64,000 nucleotides of DNA from Selenomonadaceae bacterium (lineage in GTDB: Bacteria > Bacillota > Negativicutes > Selenomonadales > Selenomonadaceae), in assembly GCA_030523645.1 (NCBI GenBank), contig JAUNIB010000010.1:25375-89374 (forward strand), in the 5' to 3' direction. Positions 15,168 to 24,376 of the stretch are shown piece after piece; position 1 is the first letter of the stretch, and each line of letters starts with the position of its first letter. Both the position numbers and the translations under genes were made by a program. The notes under the pieces were generated by a model. It was not told the DNA's origin. It worked only from the letters and a program-made list of their open reading frames with translations, and did no database searches.

Positions 15168-17327
15168 GTGGAGCAGGAGGAAATCACCGGCTCGGTGAGC
15201 CGGGTCATCTGGCAGAGCGGTGACGAGAATTTTTCGGTTTTCCGCTTCGATGGGGAGTCTTTCGAGACTTCGGCCACGCTGCCCTGTCCGCCGCCGCCGA
15301 TGGGTCAGGCGGTGACTCTTTTCGGCAGCTGGACTGTCCATCCCCGCTTCGGACGGCAGTTCAAGGCTGACGGTTTCCGCATTGTGACCCCTTCGGACAG
15401 TGAGGCCATCGAGAAGTTTTTGGCCACCGGCGTCGTGGAGGGGGTCGGCCCCGCTATGGCCCGACGGCTGGTGGCGAAGTTCGGTGAGGATACACTGGAG
15501 GTCATTGCCCATGAGCCGCATCGGCTTCGGGAGGTCTCCGGCATCGGGCCGAAGACGGCGAAGAAAATCCACGAGTCCTACACGGAGCAGGCTGAGCTGA
15601 AGGATATAATGCTGTGGCTGGAGAGTCACGGTATACCGTCCACTCTGGGGGCAAAGCTCTTCAAGGTATACGGCTCGCTGGCTATAGAGATAATAGAGAA
15701 GAATCCCTATCGGATGGCCGATGATGTACAGGGCATCGGCTTCGTGACGGCGGACAATATTGCCCGTAGCCTCGGCTGGGAGGCAGACAGTCCCGATCGG
15801 CTGGAGGCAGGGCTGGCCAGCGTGCTGAACGGTATCGCTATGGACGGCCATGTCTGTATTCCCGAGGGGGAGCTGCTGAACAGGACGGTGCGGTTCCTGG
15901 GTCTGCGGCGTGAGATTGTGGCAGAGGCTCTGCGGACGGCTCGAAGCAATGGGGAAATTCCCTGCGAAACGGTTGGCGATACTGACTACTACTACCCGGC
16001 TTTCCTCTATGAAGCCGAGGTGGAGACGGCTCAGAGGCTGGCGGAGCTGGACAGAGCGGCCCGGACTCTCTCGGTGGAGTCACCGGCGGAGCTGGTGGAG
16101 GACTGGGAGGCGAAGAACGGCACAGAGCTGTCTGACGGTCAGCGGGAGGCTATGGTGGCGGCGCTTTCCTACGGGGTGTTCTGTCTCACCGGCGGTCCGG
16201 GCACAGGTAAGACGACGGTCGTCCGGGGAATCCTCGACCTGCTGAAGTCAAACGGTATGAGGGTGCTGCTGGCGGCGCCGACCGGCCGGGCGGCCAAGCG
16301 GCTGTCGGAGGCCACCGGGGCCAGTGCGGCGACATTGCACCGGCTGCTGGAGGCAAATGCGGGAGCTGCCGGGTCGATGTTCGGCAAGGATGAGGATGAC
16401 CCGCTGGAAGCAAACGCCATCATCGTGGATGAAGCCTCCATGATTGATATTGTGCTGATGCAGCACCTTTTGGCGGCGGTGCCGCCGGGGTGCCATATTA
16501 TCTTTGTAGGTGATGCGGCGCAGCTGCCGGCAGTAGGGCCGGGACTGGTGCTGAGAGATATTATCCGCTCCGGGGCGGTGCCTACGGTACGGCTTACGGA
16601 TATTTTCCGTCAGGCGGCAGAGAGTCCCATCGTCATGAATGCTCATGCCATCAATCAGGGACGGCTGCCGGCGGTGACGGAGAAGATAGATGACGGTTTC
16701 TCCCATATCGTCATGGACAATGAGGCAGGGGTGGCCGCCTGTCTGGTTGATTTAGCGGTACGGGCGCTGCCGGAGCGGGGCTATGACCCTTGGACGGATA
16801 TTCAGATTTTATCCCCCATGCACCGGGGAGAGTGCGGCGTGGCGTCGCTGAATGCCCGGCTGCAGGCGGTGCTGAATCCTCCCGGCTTCCATGTGACGGA
16901 GGTGCGGTACGGAGAGGTCATCTTCCGGGAGGGCGACAAGGTAATGCAGCTCCGGAACGATTACGAGAAGGAAGTTTTCAACGGCGATATCGGCAGGATT
17001 CTCCACATCACGCAGGAGGGGCTGACGATTCTCTTTGACGGAGACAGGCCTGTGAAGTACGAGAAGAACGAGCTGAAGAATTTGGCGCTGGCCTATGCGA
17101 TGACGGTACACAAGAGTCAGGGCAGCGAGTATCCGGTGGTGCTGATGCCGCTGGTGGACAGTCAGTTCGTTATGCTGCGGAGGACGCTGCTCTATACGGC
17201 TGTCACCCGAGCCAGGGACAGAGTGGTGCTGGTGGGGTCGAAGCGAGCCTTCTATACGGCAGTCACCGATGACCGCACCGACCGGCGGTATACACTGCTG
17301 ACGGAGAGACTGACGAACAGCCTGTGA
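15168..17327 (+). CDS. recD2: RecD2-type ATP-dependent 5'-3' DNA helicase
   Basis: An SF1B helicase of the RecD2 (RecD-like) family, found in organisms where RecD acts without RecBCD, and involved in DNA repair. The 719-residue protein has an N-terminal OB-like domain, tandem helix-hairpin-helix motifs (VSGIGPKTAKKI region), then the RecA-like motor. Walker A is GGPGTGKTT (about 344-352), Walker B is IIVDEAS, motif III is FVGDAAQLPAVGPG, and the UvrD-like end carries AYAMTVHKSQGSEY and YTAVTRAR. The GTG at 15168 is chosen: AAAGGAGG lies 8-10 bases upstream and the promoter is at 15102. Length matches the family. It has no visible partner genes; comF follows after a repeat-filled gap. Confidence 0.94.
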   Translation: MEQEEITGSVSRVIWQSGDENFSVFRFDGESFETSATLPCPPPPMGQAVTLFGSWTVHPRFGRQFKADGFRIVTPSDSEAIEKFLATGVVEGVGPAMARRLVAKFGEDTLEVIAHEPHRLREVSGIGPKTAKKIHESYTEQAELKDIMLWLESHGIPSTLGAKLFKVYGSLAIEIIEKNPYRMADDVQGIGFVTADNIARSLGWEADSPDRLEAGLASVLNGIAMDGHVCIPEGELLNRTVRFLGLRREIVAEALRTARSNGEIPCETVGDTDYYYPAFLYEAEVETAQRLAELDRAARTLSVESPAELVEDWEAKNGTELSDGQREAMVAALSYGVFCLTGGPGTGKTTVVRGILDLLKSNGMRVLLAAPTGRAAKRLSEATGASAATLHRLLEANAGAAGSMFGKDEDDPLEANAIIVDEASMIDIVLMQHLLAAVPPGCHIIFVGDAAQLPAVGPGLVLRDIIRSGAVPTVRLTDIFRQAAESPIVMNAHAINQGRLPAVTEKIDDGFSHIVMDNEAGVAACLVDLAVRALPERGYDPWTDIQILSPMHRGECGVASLNARLQAVLNPPGFHVTEVRYGEVIFREGDKVMQLRNDYEKEVFNGDIGRILHITQEGLTILFDGDRPVKYEKNELKNLALAYAMTVHKSQGSEYPVVLMPLVDSQFVMLRRTLLYTAVTRARDRVVLVGSKRAFYTAVTDDRTDRRYTLLTERLTNSL

Positions 17328-17347
17328 CAACCTATAATCCGTCTAAT

Positions 17348-17395
17348 GACCTTCCCCTCTGGGGAAGGTGGCTCGCGAAGCGATACGGATGAGGT
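17348..17395 (+). repeat. SPR3 repeat
   Basis: GACCTTCCCC..GGGGAAGG hairpin, then a CTCGCGAAGCGA hairpin, ending GGATGAGGT. Confidence 0.75.
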
Positions 17396-17413
17396 ACATA
17401 TAATCCATCTAAT

Positions 17414-17560
17414 GACCTTCCCCTCTGGGTGCGCATGAGCACTTAATGAGCTTGCGAATTTAGTGCGAGCCATGCAAACTGCTTAGTGATATCCGAGCGA
17501 AGCGAAGGATGAACTTAGCATGTTTGTAGAAGGTGGCTCGCGAAGCGAGACGGATGAGGT
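17414..17560 (+). repeat. SPR3 repeat interrupted by about 100 bases
   Basis: The SPR3 halves GACCTTCCCCTCTGG and AGAAGGTGGCTCGCG are separated by an insert at about 17429-17527. The insert has its own hairpins (ATCCGAGC..GAAGGAT and GCATG..CATGC). It differs from the 82-base inserts found in two SPR1 copies. Confidence 0.7.
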
Positions 17561-17578
17561 ACATATAATCCACCTAAT

Positions 17579-17626
17579 GACCTTCTCCTATGGAGAAGGG
17601 GGACCGCCGGAGGCGGTGGATGAGGT
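17579..17626 (+). repeat. SPR4-like repeat
   Basis: GACCTTCTCC..GGAGAAGG hairpin, then ACCGCCGGAGGCGGT, ending GGATGAGGT. It is intermediate between SPR3 and SPR4. Confidence 0.7.
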
Positions 17627-17655
17627 AGCTTCTAGTAGACAGCGAAATTAAACTA

Positions 17656-17824
17656 CCCGCAAAATACAGTCCCACAGAAACCCATTTTCATTCGGTTATC
17701 TACACAGCGGTACATAGACTCTGACTTCGCAAGCCTGCTCGTCAAGTACCGGTGTAGATAAACGGTTTCTTTAGGGAATGTATTTTGCGTGGGACTACAT
17801 TAATGTGCAGACGGCTTCGCCGTC
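17656..17824 (+). repeat. LHE-G long hairpin element
   Basis: Outer arms CCCGCAAAATACAGTCCC and GGGAATGTATTTTGC pair. Here the usual CTG/CAG next to the core is CCC/GGG, changed on both sides. The apical stem is GCA/TGC with an AGCC loop. The tail TACATTAATGT is followed by hairpin GACGGC/GCCGTC. Confidence 0.85.
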
Positions 17825-17828
17825 AAAA

Positions 17829-17869
17829 GACTCCCCTATAGGGGAGGTGCCCGAAGGGCGGAGGGGTAA
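17829..17869 (+). repeat. SPR2 repeat whose end abuts comF
   Basis: CTCCCCTATAGGGGAG hairpin, CCCGAAGGG hairpin, then GGAGGGGTAA. The next base starts the comF ATG, so the terminal GGAGGGG acts as its probable Shine-Dalgarno sequence. Confidence 0.8.
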
Positions 17870-18559
17870 ATGCTAACTGCGTTATTAGATTTTTTGTTCC
17901 CGCCCCGCTGCCCCGGCTGTCGTGAGTATACGGAGCATCTTGGCGACTGGTGCCCGACCTGTGAGGGCGAGTACCACACTCCTAGACTCTTTATTGAGGA
18001 TGACAGCGATATAGAGGCAGTTTTCTGTCTGGCTCCGTACGACGGAGCGGTGCGGGAGCTGCTGCATCGACTGAAATTTCGTCGGGATGAGGGGGCGCTG
18101 CCCTATCTCCACAGGCTTATTGAGAAAGGCTGGCCGATAGAGGGAGAGCATTCGGCGACGGATTCACCGAAACGGTTTCGTGCATATATAGGGGAGCGGC
18201 CTTTGTTTGTGCCGGTGGCCCTTCACCCGACGCGGGAGAAGGAGCGCGGCTTCAATCAGGCGGTGCTTCTTTGGCGGGATTTCCTCACAGCCAGAGACTA
18301 TGAGTGGCAGGATGTGCTGGAGCGGACGAGGGAGACCCGGCCGCAGTATTCTCTCAGCCGGAAGGAGCGGGAGGAGAATGTGCAGGGTGCTTTTGGACTG
18401 CGGTCGGGATACGCTGCCCGGCTGAAGTCAAGGACGGTGGTGCTGGTGGATGATATATACACCAGCGGGTCGACTATGAAGGCCTGCGCTCAGGTGCTGA
18501 AGAAGGCGGGAACGGAGCGGATACTTGCCCTGGCTCTGGCAACGGGACGAGAAGCGTGA
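17870..18559 (+). CDS. comF: ComF family phosphoribosyltransferase-like protein
   Basis: A 229-residue ComF-family protein, which in other bacteria helps DNA uptake during natural transformation. An N-terminal zinc finger uses Cys14, Cys17, Cys28 and Cys31 (RCPGC and WCPTC). The phosphoribosyltransferase domain ends with the PRPP loop VVLVDDIYTSGSTM (about 190-203). The family motif RGFNQA is present (ERGFNQAVLL). The ATG at 17870 is reached from GGAGGGG in the SPR2 repeat only 3-6 bases upstream. cdd follows 109 bases later on the same strand. A role in transformation is inferred from family; no other competence genes are in view. Confidence 0.9.
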   Translation: MLTALLDFLFPPRCPGCREYTEHLGDWCPTCEGEYHTPRLFIEDDSDIEAVFCLAPYDGAVRELLHRLKFRRDEGALPYLHRLIEKGWPIEGEHSATDSPKRFRAYIGERPLFVPVALHPTREKERGFNQAVLLWRDFLTARDYEWQDVLERTRETRPQYSLSRKEREENVQGAFGLRSGYAARLKSRTVVLVDDIYTSGSTMKACAQVLKKAGTERILALALATGREA

Positions 18560-18614
18560 TGTATAATGCGAGTCGCCTGCGGTAGCTTTTCCAAGGACTG
18601 TGGGTGAGGTGTAG

Positions 18615-19055
<441 letters not shown>

Positions 19056-19087
19056 GGAAGTAACACATAGAAATAAAAATGAGCTGA

Positions 19088-19218
19088 TGAATAATGTCTG
19101 ACGAAAACCCGTTTTCACTTATTTATTCACGCAGCGGTGCTAGGCTCTGACTTCGTATGCTTACTCGTCAATCGCCAAGCACCGGCGTTCATAATGGTTT
19201 TCTTACAGACCTTATTCA
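19088..19218 (+). repeat. LHE-H long hairpin element
   Basis: Outer arms TGAATAATGTCTG and CAGACCTTATTCA. Inner stems GGTGCT/AGCACC, GGC/GCC, TGAC/GTCA and GTA/TAC. The tail is degenerate (GAATAAAGTAGG) and merges into the next terminator. Confidence 0.8.
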
Positions 19219-19238
19219 ACAGCGTCTAGAATAAAGTA

Positions 19239-19275
19239 GGGTCCGGGAAAATGATTGCTCATTATTCCCAGACCC
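19239..19275. terminator. Bidirectional intrinsic terminator
   Basis: GGGTCCGGGAA pairs with TTCCCAGACCC around ATGATTGCTCAT, with T runs on both sides. It lies between cdd and the convergent histidine kinase gene. Confidence 0.8.
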
Positions 19276-19285
19276 TGTTTTAGTT

Positions 19286-22252
19286 TTACTTTTTCAGCCA
19301 CCGGTTCAGCAGCTTCGTGAGCTGGTCATAGTCTACCGGCTTGGAGATGTGCTCGTTCATGCCGGAGTCCCGGGAGGCAGTCACATCCTCGGCGAAGGCG
19401 TTGGCACTCATGGCGAAGATGGGGAGCCGGTCGGTGTATTCCCGCCCGACGGCTCTGATAGCCCTGGTGGCTTCGTAGCCGTTCATAAAGGGCATCTGAA
19501 TGTCCATAAAGACTACATCGTAGTAGCCGTCGGCAGAGGCAGAGACCTTGTCCACGGCCTCCTGACCGTCCCGGGCAAATTCTACCGTCATGCCGGTCAT
19601 CCCCAGAATTTCGGCGGCAATCTCGGCGTTCAGCTCGTTGTCCTCTACCAGAAGGCCCCGGGTGCCGCTGAAGTCGGCGGAGGTAATCTCCGGCACGCCA
19701 AGCAGCTTGGCGGCTGTTTCCTCGTGGGTGGTGACATCCTTGAAGAGCTGGCGGAGTCTGGTTTTGAACAATGGCTTGCTGATGAGGAAGCCGATGCCGG
19801 CTTCCTTGGCCTCCTGCTCCACCAGTGAGGTGTCGTTGGCGGCAGCGATGAGTACGGGAGTGTCGTTTATGAGACGGCGGCGCAGGGTGGAGATTATCTC
19901 CAGATTGTTGATGGCGGCGGAATCCCAGTCAAAGATGATGGCATCCAGGTCATCTCCTGCCGCGTGAGCTTCTACTGCCCGGCTGATGGCGGCAGTGTCG
20001 GAAATAGTCCATTCCGCTTTCATGCCGAGCTGCTTCAGAGTATCGCAGACAGCATCGGAGGAAAGGGGCTGGTCGGAGACGGCGAGAACCTTCAGCCCGA
20101 GGAAATCCTGAGGGATGGAATCATCGTCTGCCTTCCTGACCGGCAGGGAGAAGGTGACGGTGAAACGGGAGCCCTTGTCGTAGGTGCTTTCCGCATGAAT
20201 GTCGCCGAACATCATGCGGACGATGCTCTTGGCGATGGGAAGACCGAGACCGCTGCCCTGGAACCGGGCCACCCGGTTGTCCTTGGGCCGGTAGAACGGC
20301 TCAAAGATGTTGCGGAGGTCGTCTTCGCTGATACCGTAGCCGTTATCTTCAAAGGTGAATTCAAAGTTGGCAATATCCAGACGGTTGCTGTTCTTTTCCT
20401 CGGCGGTTATCAGGATGGTGCCGCCCTCCGGGGTGTACCGGATGGCGTTGTCCGCAAGGCTCATGAATATCTGCTGGATGCGGCGGCTGTCGCCGATGAG
20501 CTGCTCGTGGTGGAAGTTGTTTACCCGGAATTCCAGGTGCTGCTTCTTCTTCTCCGTCATGGGGGTCACGAGGTCAATGAGGTTGTCCAGCAGCTCCGGC
20601 AGGGAGAAGTCCTCGCAGGACAGCTCCAGATTGCCGGATTCGATTCTCGATATGTCGAGAATTTCGTTTATCAGCAGGAGGAGCTGCTTGCAGGAGAGGT
20701 TTATCTTGCTGAGGCAGTCCTTGACTCTGTTCCGGTCGTCCAGCTGAGTGCCGGCGATGGTGGTCATACCCAGAATGGCGTTCATGGGTGTCCTGAGGTC
20801 GTGGCTCATGCGGATGAGGAAGTCGCTCTTGGCGGCGTTGGCGCTGGTAGCGTTGTCCAGCGCAGCGGTGAGGGCTTCCTGCATTTCCAGCTGCTGACGC
20901 TTGTGCTCGTCGATGATTCTGATGGTGAGGAGTACGCGGCGGATTCGGTCGTTGTCGTCCTTTTCGGCGGTGATGAGGCTTGCTCGGCACCAGCCGTGGA
21001 TTTCGTGGACGAATTCCATGAGCATACTGCCGCCGCTGCGGTTCAGACGCTCCTCCATGGTATTGGAATCAAGGAAGGCCAGCACATCCGCCCGGGATTC
21101 CGGAGCGATAATCTTGTTGATGACACCTTCCTGAACGAAGTCCCGGCAGTCGCCGGAGGCGGGTACGAAATCGCGGAGCTTCTGGTCCTGCTTCAGGGCG
21201 ATGAAGGTGAAGTCACCGTGCTTGTCGACGGGGAAATTTATATAGTAGGTTTCGCAGTAGATACTGCTCATGGTGGATACCAGCTTCAGCTGGTCCTGCT
21301 GATGCTTTTCGCTGATGTCGTGAACCATGCCCTCGTGGAGCTTCTGGGCAATGATGTATTTCTCATGCTGCCAGATCATGAAGGACTCGATGAGGAACAT
21401 GGCGGCTGCCAGAACGACCATGGTCTGGAGGGCCAGGGAACGGAAGCTGCCCAGCAGCTCCGGGGTGGCTTCTGTACCGGCAAGCCGGAGGATGACCTCG
21501 TGGCGGTCGTTGAGGTAGATGAAGATCGCACCGGCGATTACCAGAAAGGAGAGGCTGGTGTAAATGATGGTCCGGCGGAACCGGGGATTCAGTCCGGAAG
21601 AAAAGTCCTCATGCTCCTTCAGCCGGCTCAGTACATCGGGGTCGGTGAGGAGGCTGTAGAACCAGACTGCCGCCAGGACACCCAGTGCCCAGTTGATAAG
21701 GATAGGCGGGCTGAAGCCCGGGTATACGGCCCGGCTGACTGTGAGGCCGGAGTGGGGGAATACCCACCACATGGTAAAGAACATGAGGAAGCGGTGGAGG
21801 TACAGGCCGAGGACGGTAAAGATTCCTATCGCGACGGGGTGTGCCTTCCGGGGAAAGTGCCGGAAAAGCATGTGGAATATGAAACCCATGAGGAGACCGG
21901 CGAGAATATGAGGGGCGGTGGCAAGGATAAAGCTGGCAGCGGGGTCTCCGCTGTAGCTGGGAGCAAAGAGGCGTCCCAGCTCGGATATGGGGGCGGTGTC
22001 GGTGCACCACATACGGCAGAGACCGTAGACGAGACCGGCGAGGGCTCCGCCGCCGGGGCCGAGTATCATTGCCGCCAGAATGATTATGATGTTGATAAAG
22101 GTGACGGAGATAGGCAGAAATACATCCGAGTGAAAGAAGCCGAGGGACGAAAAGGCGAGGATGAGCTCGAGGGACAGCAGGAGCGCAAGAATTTTCCGGT
22201 GGGTATTGGGACTGAGTTCCGTACCGCTGAAAACTGTAAAGTTGCTCTTCAT
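19286..22252 (-). CDS. Hybrid sensor histidine kinase with transporter-like membrane domain
   Basis: A 988-residue membrane signalling protein. The first 210 residues hold about six helices with a Gly-rich NIIIILAAMILGPGGGALAG segment, resembling the substrate-binding S component of ECF vitamin transporters. Two more helices flank a short extracytoplasmic loop (about 235-310), followed by a PAS-like region. The kinase has H-box MSHDLRTPMNAILG, N-box ADNAIRYTPEGG, and G-boxes EDNGYGI and GSGLGLPIAK. Two receiver domains follow: the first is divergent (IIFDWDS), the second is canonical (VVFMDIQMPFMNGYEA). The ATG at 22252 follows GAAAGGA by about 8 bases. No partner regulator is adjacent, so output may be via phosphotransfer. 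The ligand is unknown. Confidence 0.92.
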   Translation of the reverse strand: MKSNFTVFSGTELSPNTHRKILALLLSLELILAFSSLGFFHSDVFLPISVTFINIIIILAAMILGPGGGALAGLVYGLCRMWCTDTAPISELGRLFAPSYSGDPAASFILATAPHILAGLLMGFIFHMLFRHFPRKAHPVAIGIFTVLGLYLHRFLMFFTMWWVFPHSGLTVSRAVYPGFSPPILINWALGVLAAVWFYSLLTDPDVLSRLKEHEDFSSGLNPRFRRTIIYTSLSFLVIAGAIFIYLNDRHEVILRLAGTEATPELLGSFRSLALQTMVVLAAAMFLIESFMIWQHEKYIIAQKLHEGMVHDISEKHQQDQLKLVSTMSSIYCETYYINFPVDKHGDFTFIALKQDQKLRDFVPASGDCRDFVQEGVINKIIAPESRADVLAFLDSNTMEERLNRSGGSMLMEFVHEIHGWCRASLITAEKDDNDRIRRVLLTIRIIDEHKRQQLEMQEALTAALDNATSANAAKSDFLIRMSHDLRTPMNAILGMTTIAGTQLDDRNRVKDCLSKINLSCKQLLLLINEILDISRIESGNLELSCEDFSLPELLDNLIDLVTPMTEKKKQHLEFRVNNFHHEQLIGDSRRIQQIFMSLADNAIRYTPEGGTILITAEEKNSNRLDIANFEFTFEDNGYGISEDDLRNIFEPFYRPKDNRVARFQGSGLGLPIAKSIVRMMFGDIHAESTYDKGSRFTVTFSLPVRKADDDSIPQDFLGLKVLAVSDQPLSSDAVCDTLKQLGMKAEWTISDTAAISRAVEAHAAGDDLDAIIFDWDSAAINNLEIISTLRRRLINDTPVLIAAANDTSLVEQEAKEAGIGFLISKPLFKTRLRQLFKDVTTHEETAAKLLGVPEITSADFSGTRGLLVEDNELNAEIAAEILGMTGMTVEFARDGQEAVDKVSASADGYYDVVFMDIQMPFMNGYEATRAIRAVGREYTDRLPIFAMSANAFAEDVTASRDSGMNEHISKPVDYDQLTKLLNRWLKK

Positions 22253-22351
22253 GTCTCGGTTCCTTTCTGCGTGTGCAAATAATAATTTGCCACCTAACAT
22301 GATTAAACGAAAACCTGCTTGCGTGCGGTAAGATGGGGTAAATTGACTTAT

Positions 22352-22464
22352 CCCGCAAACAAAGTCTGACGAAAACCCGCTTTCACTCGATTATATATGT
22401 AACGGTTTTCTTACAGACTCTATTTGCGGGAATTTTACATTAATGTGAAGACAGCTTCGCTGTC
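22352..22464 (+). repeat. LHE-I, internally deleted long hairpin element
   Basis: Outer arms CCCGCAAACAAAGTCTG (22352-22368) and CAGACTCTATTTGCGGG (22414-22430) pair. GAAAACC/GGTTTTC remains but the apical stems are deleted. The tail TACATTAATGT and a GACAGC/GCTGTC hairpin follow. Confidence 0.85.
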
Positions 22465-22469
22465 TCTAA

Positions 22470-22518
22470 GCCTCCCCTACAGGGGAGGTGGCCGAGCGTA
22501 GCGAGGTCGGAGGGGTAA
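22470..22518 (+). repeat. SPR2 repeat
   Basis: CCTCCCCTACAGGGGAGG, then CGAGCGTAGCGAGGTCGG, ending GGAGGGGTAA. It lies directly behind LHE-I and before the stop of the decarboxylase gene. Confidence 0.8.
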
Positions 22519-22538
22519 CTAAAGGAATCTCAGCTCAA

Positions 22539-23795
22539 TCAGAACTTTGAACCCTCAAAATGCAGGGTGGCGAAGTAGTCGTCCTGAGTCTCGGCGCGGC
22601 GAATCATCTTCACGCTGCCGTCTTCACAGAGAAGAAGCTCGGCGCTGCGGAGCTTGGCGTTGTAGTTGAAGCCCATAGCGTGGCCGTGAGCGCCGGCGTC
22701 GAAGATGATGACCCTGTCGCCCATGTCAATCTTCGGCAGCTGGCGGTCGATGGCGAACTTGTCGTTGTTCTCGCAGAGGGAGCCGGTGACATCATAGGTG
22801 TGGTCGAGGGGAGCGTTCTCCTTGCCCACGACGACGATGTGATGGTAGGCACCGTAGAGGGCGGGGCGCATGAGGTTGGCCATGCAGGCGTCGAGACCGA
22901 TGTAGTTCTTATAGGTCTGCTTCTCGTGGATGGCGGTGGTGACGAGGTAGCCGTAGGGGCCGGTGATGCTGCGGCCCAGCTCCATAGCGATGGAGAGTCC
23001 GTCCAGACCGGCGGGGATGATGATTTCTTCGTAGGCCTTCTTGATGCCGGCGGAGACATTCTCAAGATTTACAGCTTCCTGCTCGGGGCGATAGGGGATG
23101 CCGACGCCGCCGCCGAGGTTTACGAATTCCAGCTTGATGCCCAGCTTTTCCTTGATTTCTACAGCGGTGTTGAACATGAGGCGGGCAGTGTTGATGAAGG
23201 ACTGCTCTTCAAGCTCGTTGGAGATGACCATGGTGTGAAGGCCGAAACGCTTTACGCCCTTGTCCTTGGCGATGCGGTAGGCGTGAATGAGCTGGTCGTG
23301 GGTGAGGCCGTACTTCGCCTCGGTGGGGTTGCCGATGATGGCGTTGCCCTTTACGGCATCGCCGGGGTTGTAGCGGAAGGAGAGGCAGGCAGGGAAGCCG
23401 GCGTTCTTCTCCAGATATTCGATGTGGGAGATGTCGTCCAGGTTGATGATGGCGCCCAGCTCGATAGCCCGCTGGAATTCATCAGCGGGGGTGTCGTTGG
23501 AGGTGAGCATGATTTTCTCGCCCTTGATGCCGGCCATGTCGGCAAGGTTCAGCTCGGGGAGACTGCTGCAGTCGGCGCCGCCGCCTTCCTCGCGGATTAT
23601 TTCGAGGAGGTAGGGATTGGGGGCGGCCTTTACGGCGTAGTGCTCACGGAAGCCGGGAACCCAGTCGAAGGCTTTGAAGAGGCGGCGGAGATTTTTGCGG
23701 ATGGCCGCTTCGTCATAGATATGGAAAGGAGTGGGGTACTCCTTGATGATTTCTTCCAGCTTGTCCTGTGCGATAGGGAAAATTTTTTCTGCCAT
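22539..23795 (-). CDS. lysA: Diaminopimelate decarboxylase-like PLP enzyme
   Basis: A fold-type III PLP-dependent decarboxylase, most like diaminopimelate decarboxylases that make lysine from meso-DAP. The 418-residue protein has PLP lysine Lys56 in HYAVKAAPN, a glycine-rich phosphate loop (NLGGGVGIPY), ELGRSITGPYG, and the active-site cysteine region GSLCENNDKF. The C-terminal DAGAHGHAMGFNYN is typical. The ATG at 23795 follows AAAGGAG by about 11 bases; a longer frame to 23903 covers a likely promoter (TATAAT read leftward at 23856-23861). Related enzymes use ornithine, arginine or carboxynorspermidine, so the substrate is probable rather than certain. Confidence 0.82.
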   Translation of the reverse strand: MAEKIFPIAQDKLEEIIKEYPTPFHIYDEAAIRKNLRRLFKAFDWVPGFREHYAVKAAPNPYLLEIIREEGGGADCSSLPELNLADMAGIKGEKIMLTSNDTPADEFQRAIELGAIINLDDISHIEYLEKNAGFPACLSFRYNPGDAVKGNAIIGNPTEAKYGLTHDQLIHAYRIAKDKGVKRFGLHTMVISNELEEQSFINTARLMFNTAVEIKEKLGIKLEFVNLGGGVGIPYRPEQEAVNLENVSAGIKKAYEEIIIPAGLDGLSIAMELGRSITGPYGYLVTTAIHEKQTYKNYIGLDACMANLMRPALYGAYHHIVVVGKENAPLDHTYDVTGSLCENNDKFAIDRQLPKIDMGDRVIIFDAGAHGHAMGFNYNAKLRSAELLLCEDGSVKMIRRAETQDDYFATLHFEGSKF

Positions 23796-23962
23796 TTTGG
23801 GGTAGTCTCCTTTATCTAAAAATTTCTTGGGATTGATTGCTTTGTAGCACCTTACATTATAACACAACTGTTGGTATAATAAAGCTGTTGGAAAAGAATA
23901 CATAAGGGATAGAGGGTATAGCGGTCTGACTGAAATCTCTTTCTCTATGTTTGAAAGAACCG

Positions 23963-24198
23963 AGCAACATCGTCTAACGGAAACTCGCTTGCGCTCTGTT
24001 ATTCACGCAGCGGTGCTAAGCTCTGACGGCGCTGGTTAGCTTGTCAGTCGCCAAGCACCGGCGTTCATAACGACTTTGTCGTTGAATGTCAATATGAATA
24101 AATCACTTCGTAATTTATAGAAAAACTGCATTATAAAGGTTTCCTTATAGACGATATTGCTGTCGGTATTACATTAAGGTATTTGTCCTTCGGACAAA
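23963..24198 (+). repeat. LHE-J, long hairpin element with internal insertion
   Basis: Outer arms AGCAACATCGTCTA and TAGACGATATTGCT pair. GGTGCT/AGCACC, AGC/GCC and TGAC/GTCA remain. About 80 extra AT-rich bases (about 24071-24140) sit between the inner stem and the right arm. The tail TACATTAAGGT (24170-24180) precedes hairpin TTTGTCC/GGACAAA. Confidence 0.8.
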
Positions 24199-24204
24199 GT
24201 GAAA

Positions 24205-24328
24205 GGCCCCCATTCAGGGGGGCTGTCTCCGACTCACTTCGTTCGCTGGATGGCACTCACTAAATTCGTCCTTCGTTACACTCGGACTTATTAAGTGAGT
24301 TTGTCAAGCCGAAGGCGACTGGGGGTAA
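24205..24328 (+). repeat. SPR1 repeat carrying an 82-base insert
   Basis: The first hairpin GGCCCCCATTCAGGGGGGC is intact. After CTGTC an insert (about 24227-24308) contains CACTCACTAAATTCGTCC pairing with CGGACTTATTAAGTGAG. The second SPR hairpin (GCCGAAGGC) resumes after it. The same insert is at 56909-57033. Confidence 0.75.
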
Positions 24329-24376
24329 ATAGCATTGTAGATGCTATGACCTCATTTTTTGAAAAAGGTGAACAAC

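Larger units (their letters stand above)
17328..17869. other. Repeat-filled intergenic region
   Basis: This 542-base gap contains two SPR3 repeats (one interrupted), one SPR4-like repeat, LHE-G and an SPR2 repeat. I see no gene in it. Confidence 0.8.
23796..24376. other. Divergent intergenic region with LHE-J and an interrupted SPR1
   Basis: A 581-base divergent region. It holds the decarboxylase promoter, LHE-J (23963-24198) and SPR1 with an 82-base insert (24205-24328). No gene is visible. Confidence 0.75.

Noticed and set aside
19964..22282. 772-residue open frame antisense to the hybrid histidine kinase
   Set aside because: It has shadow composition (repeated Val/Gly/Asp/Glu), no ribosome-binding site, and the kinase domains are unambiguous.
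22560..23819. 419-residue open frame antisense to the decarboxylase
   Set aside because: Shadow frame; lysA-type motifs on the other strand are clear.
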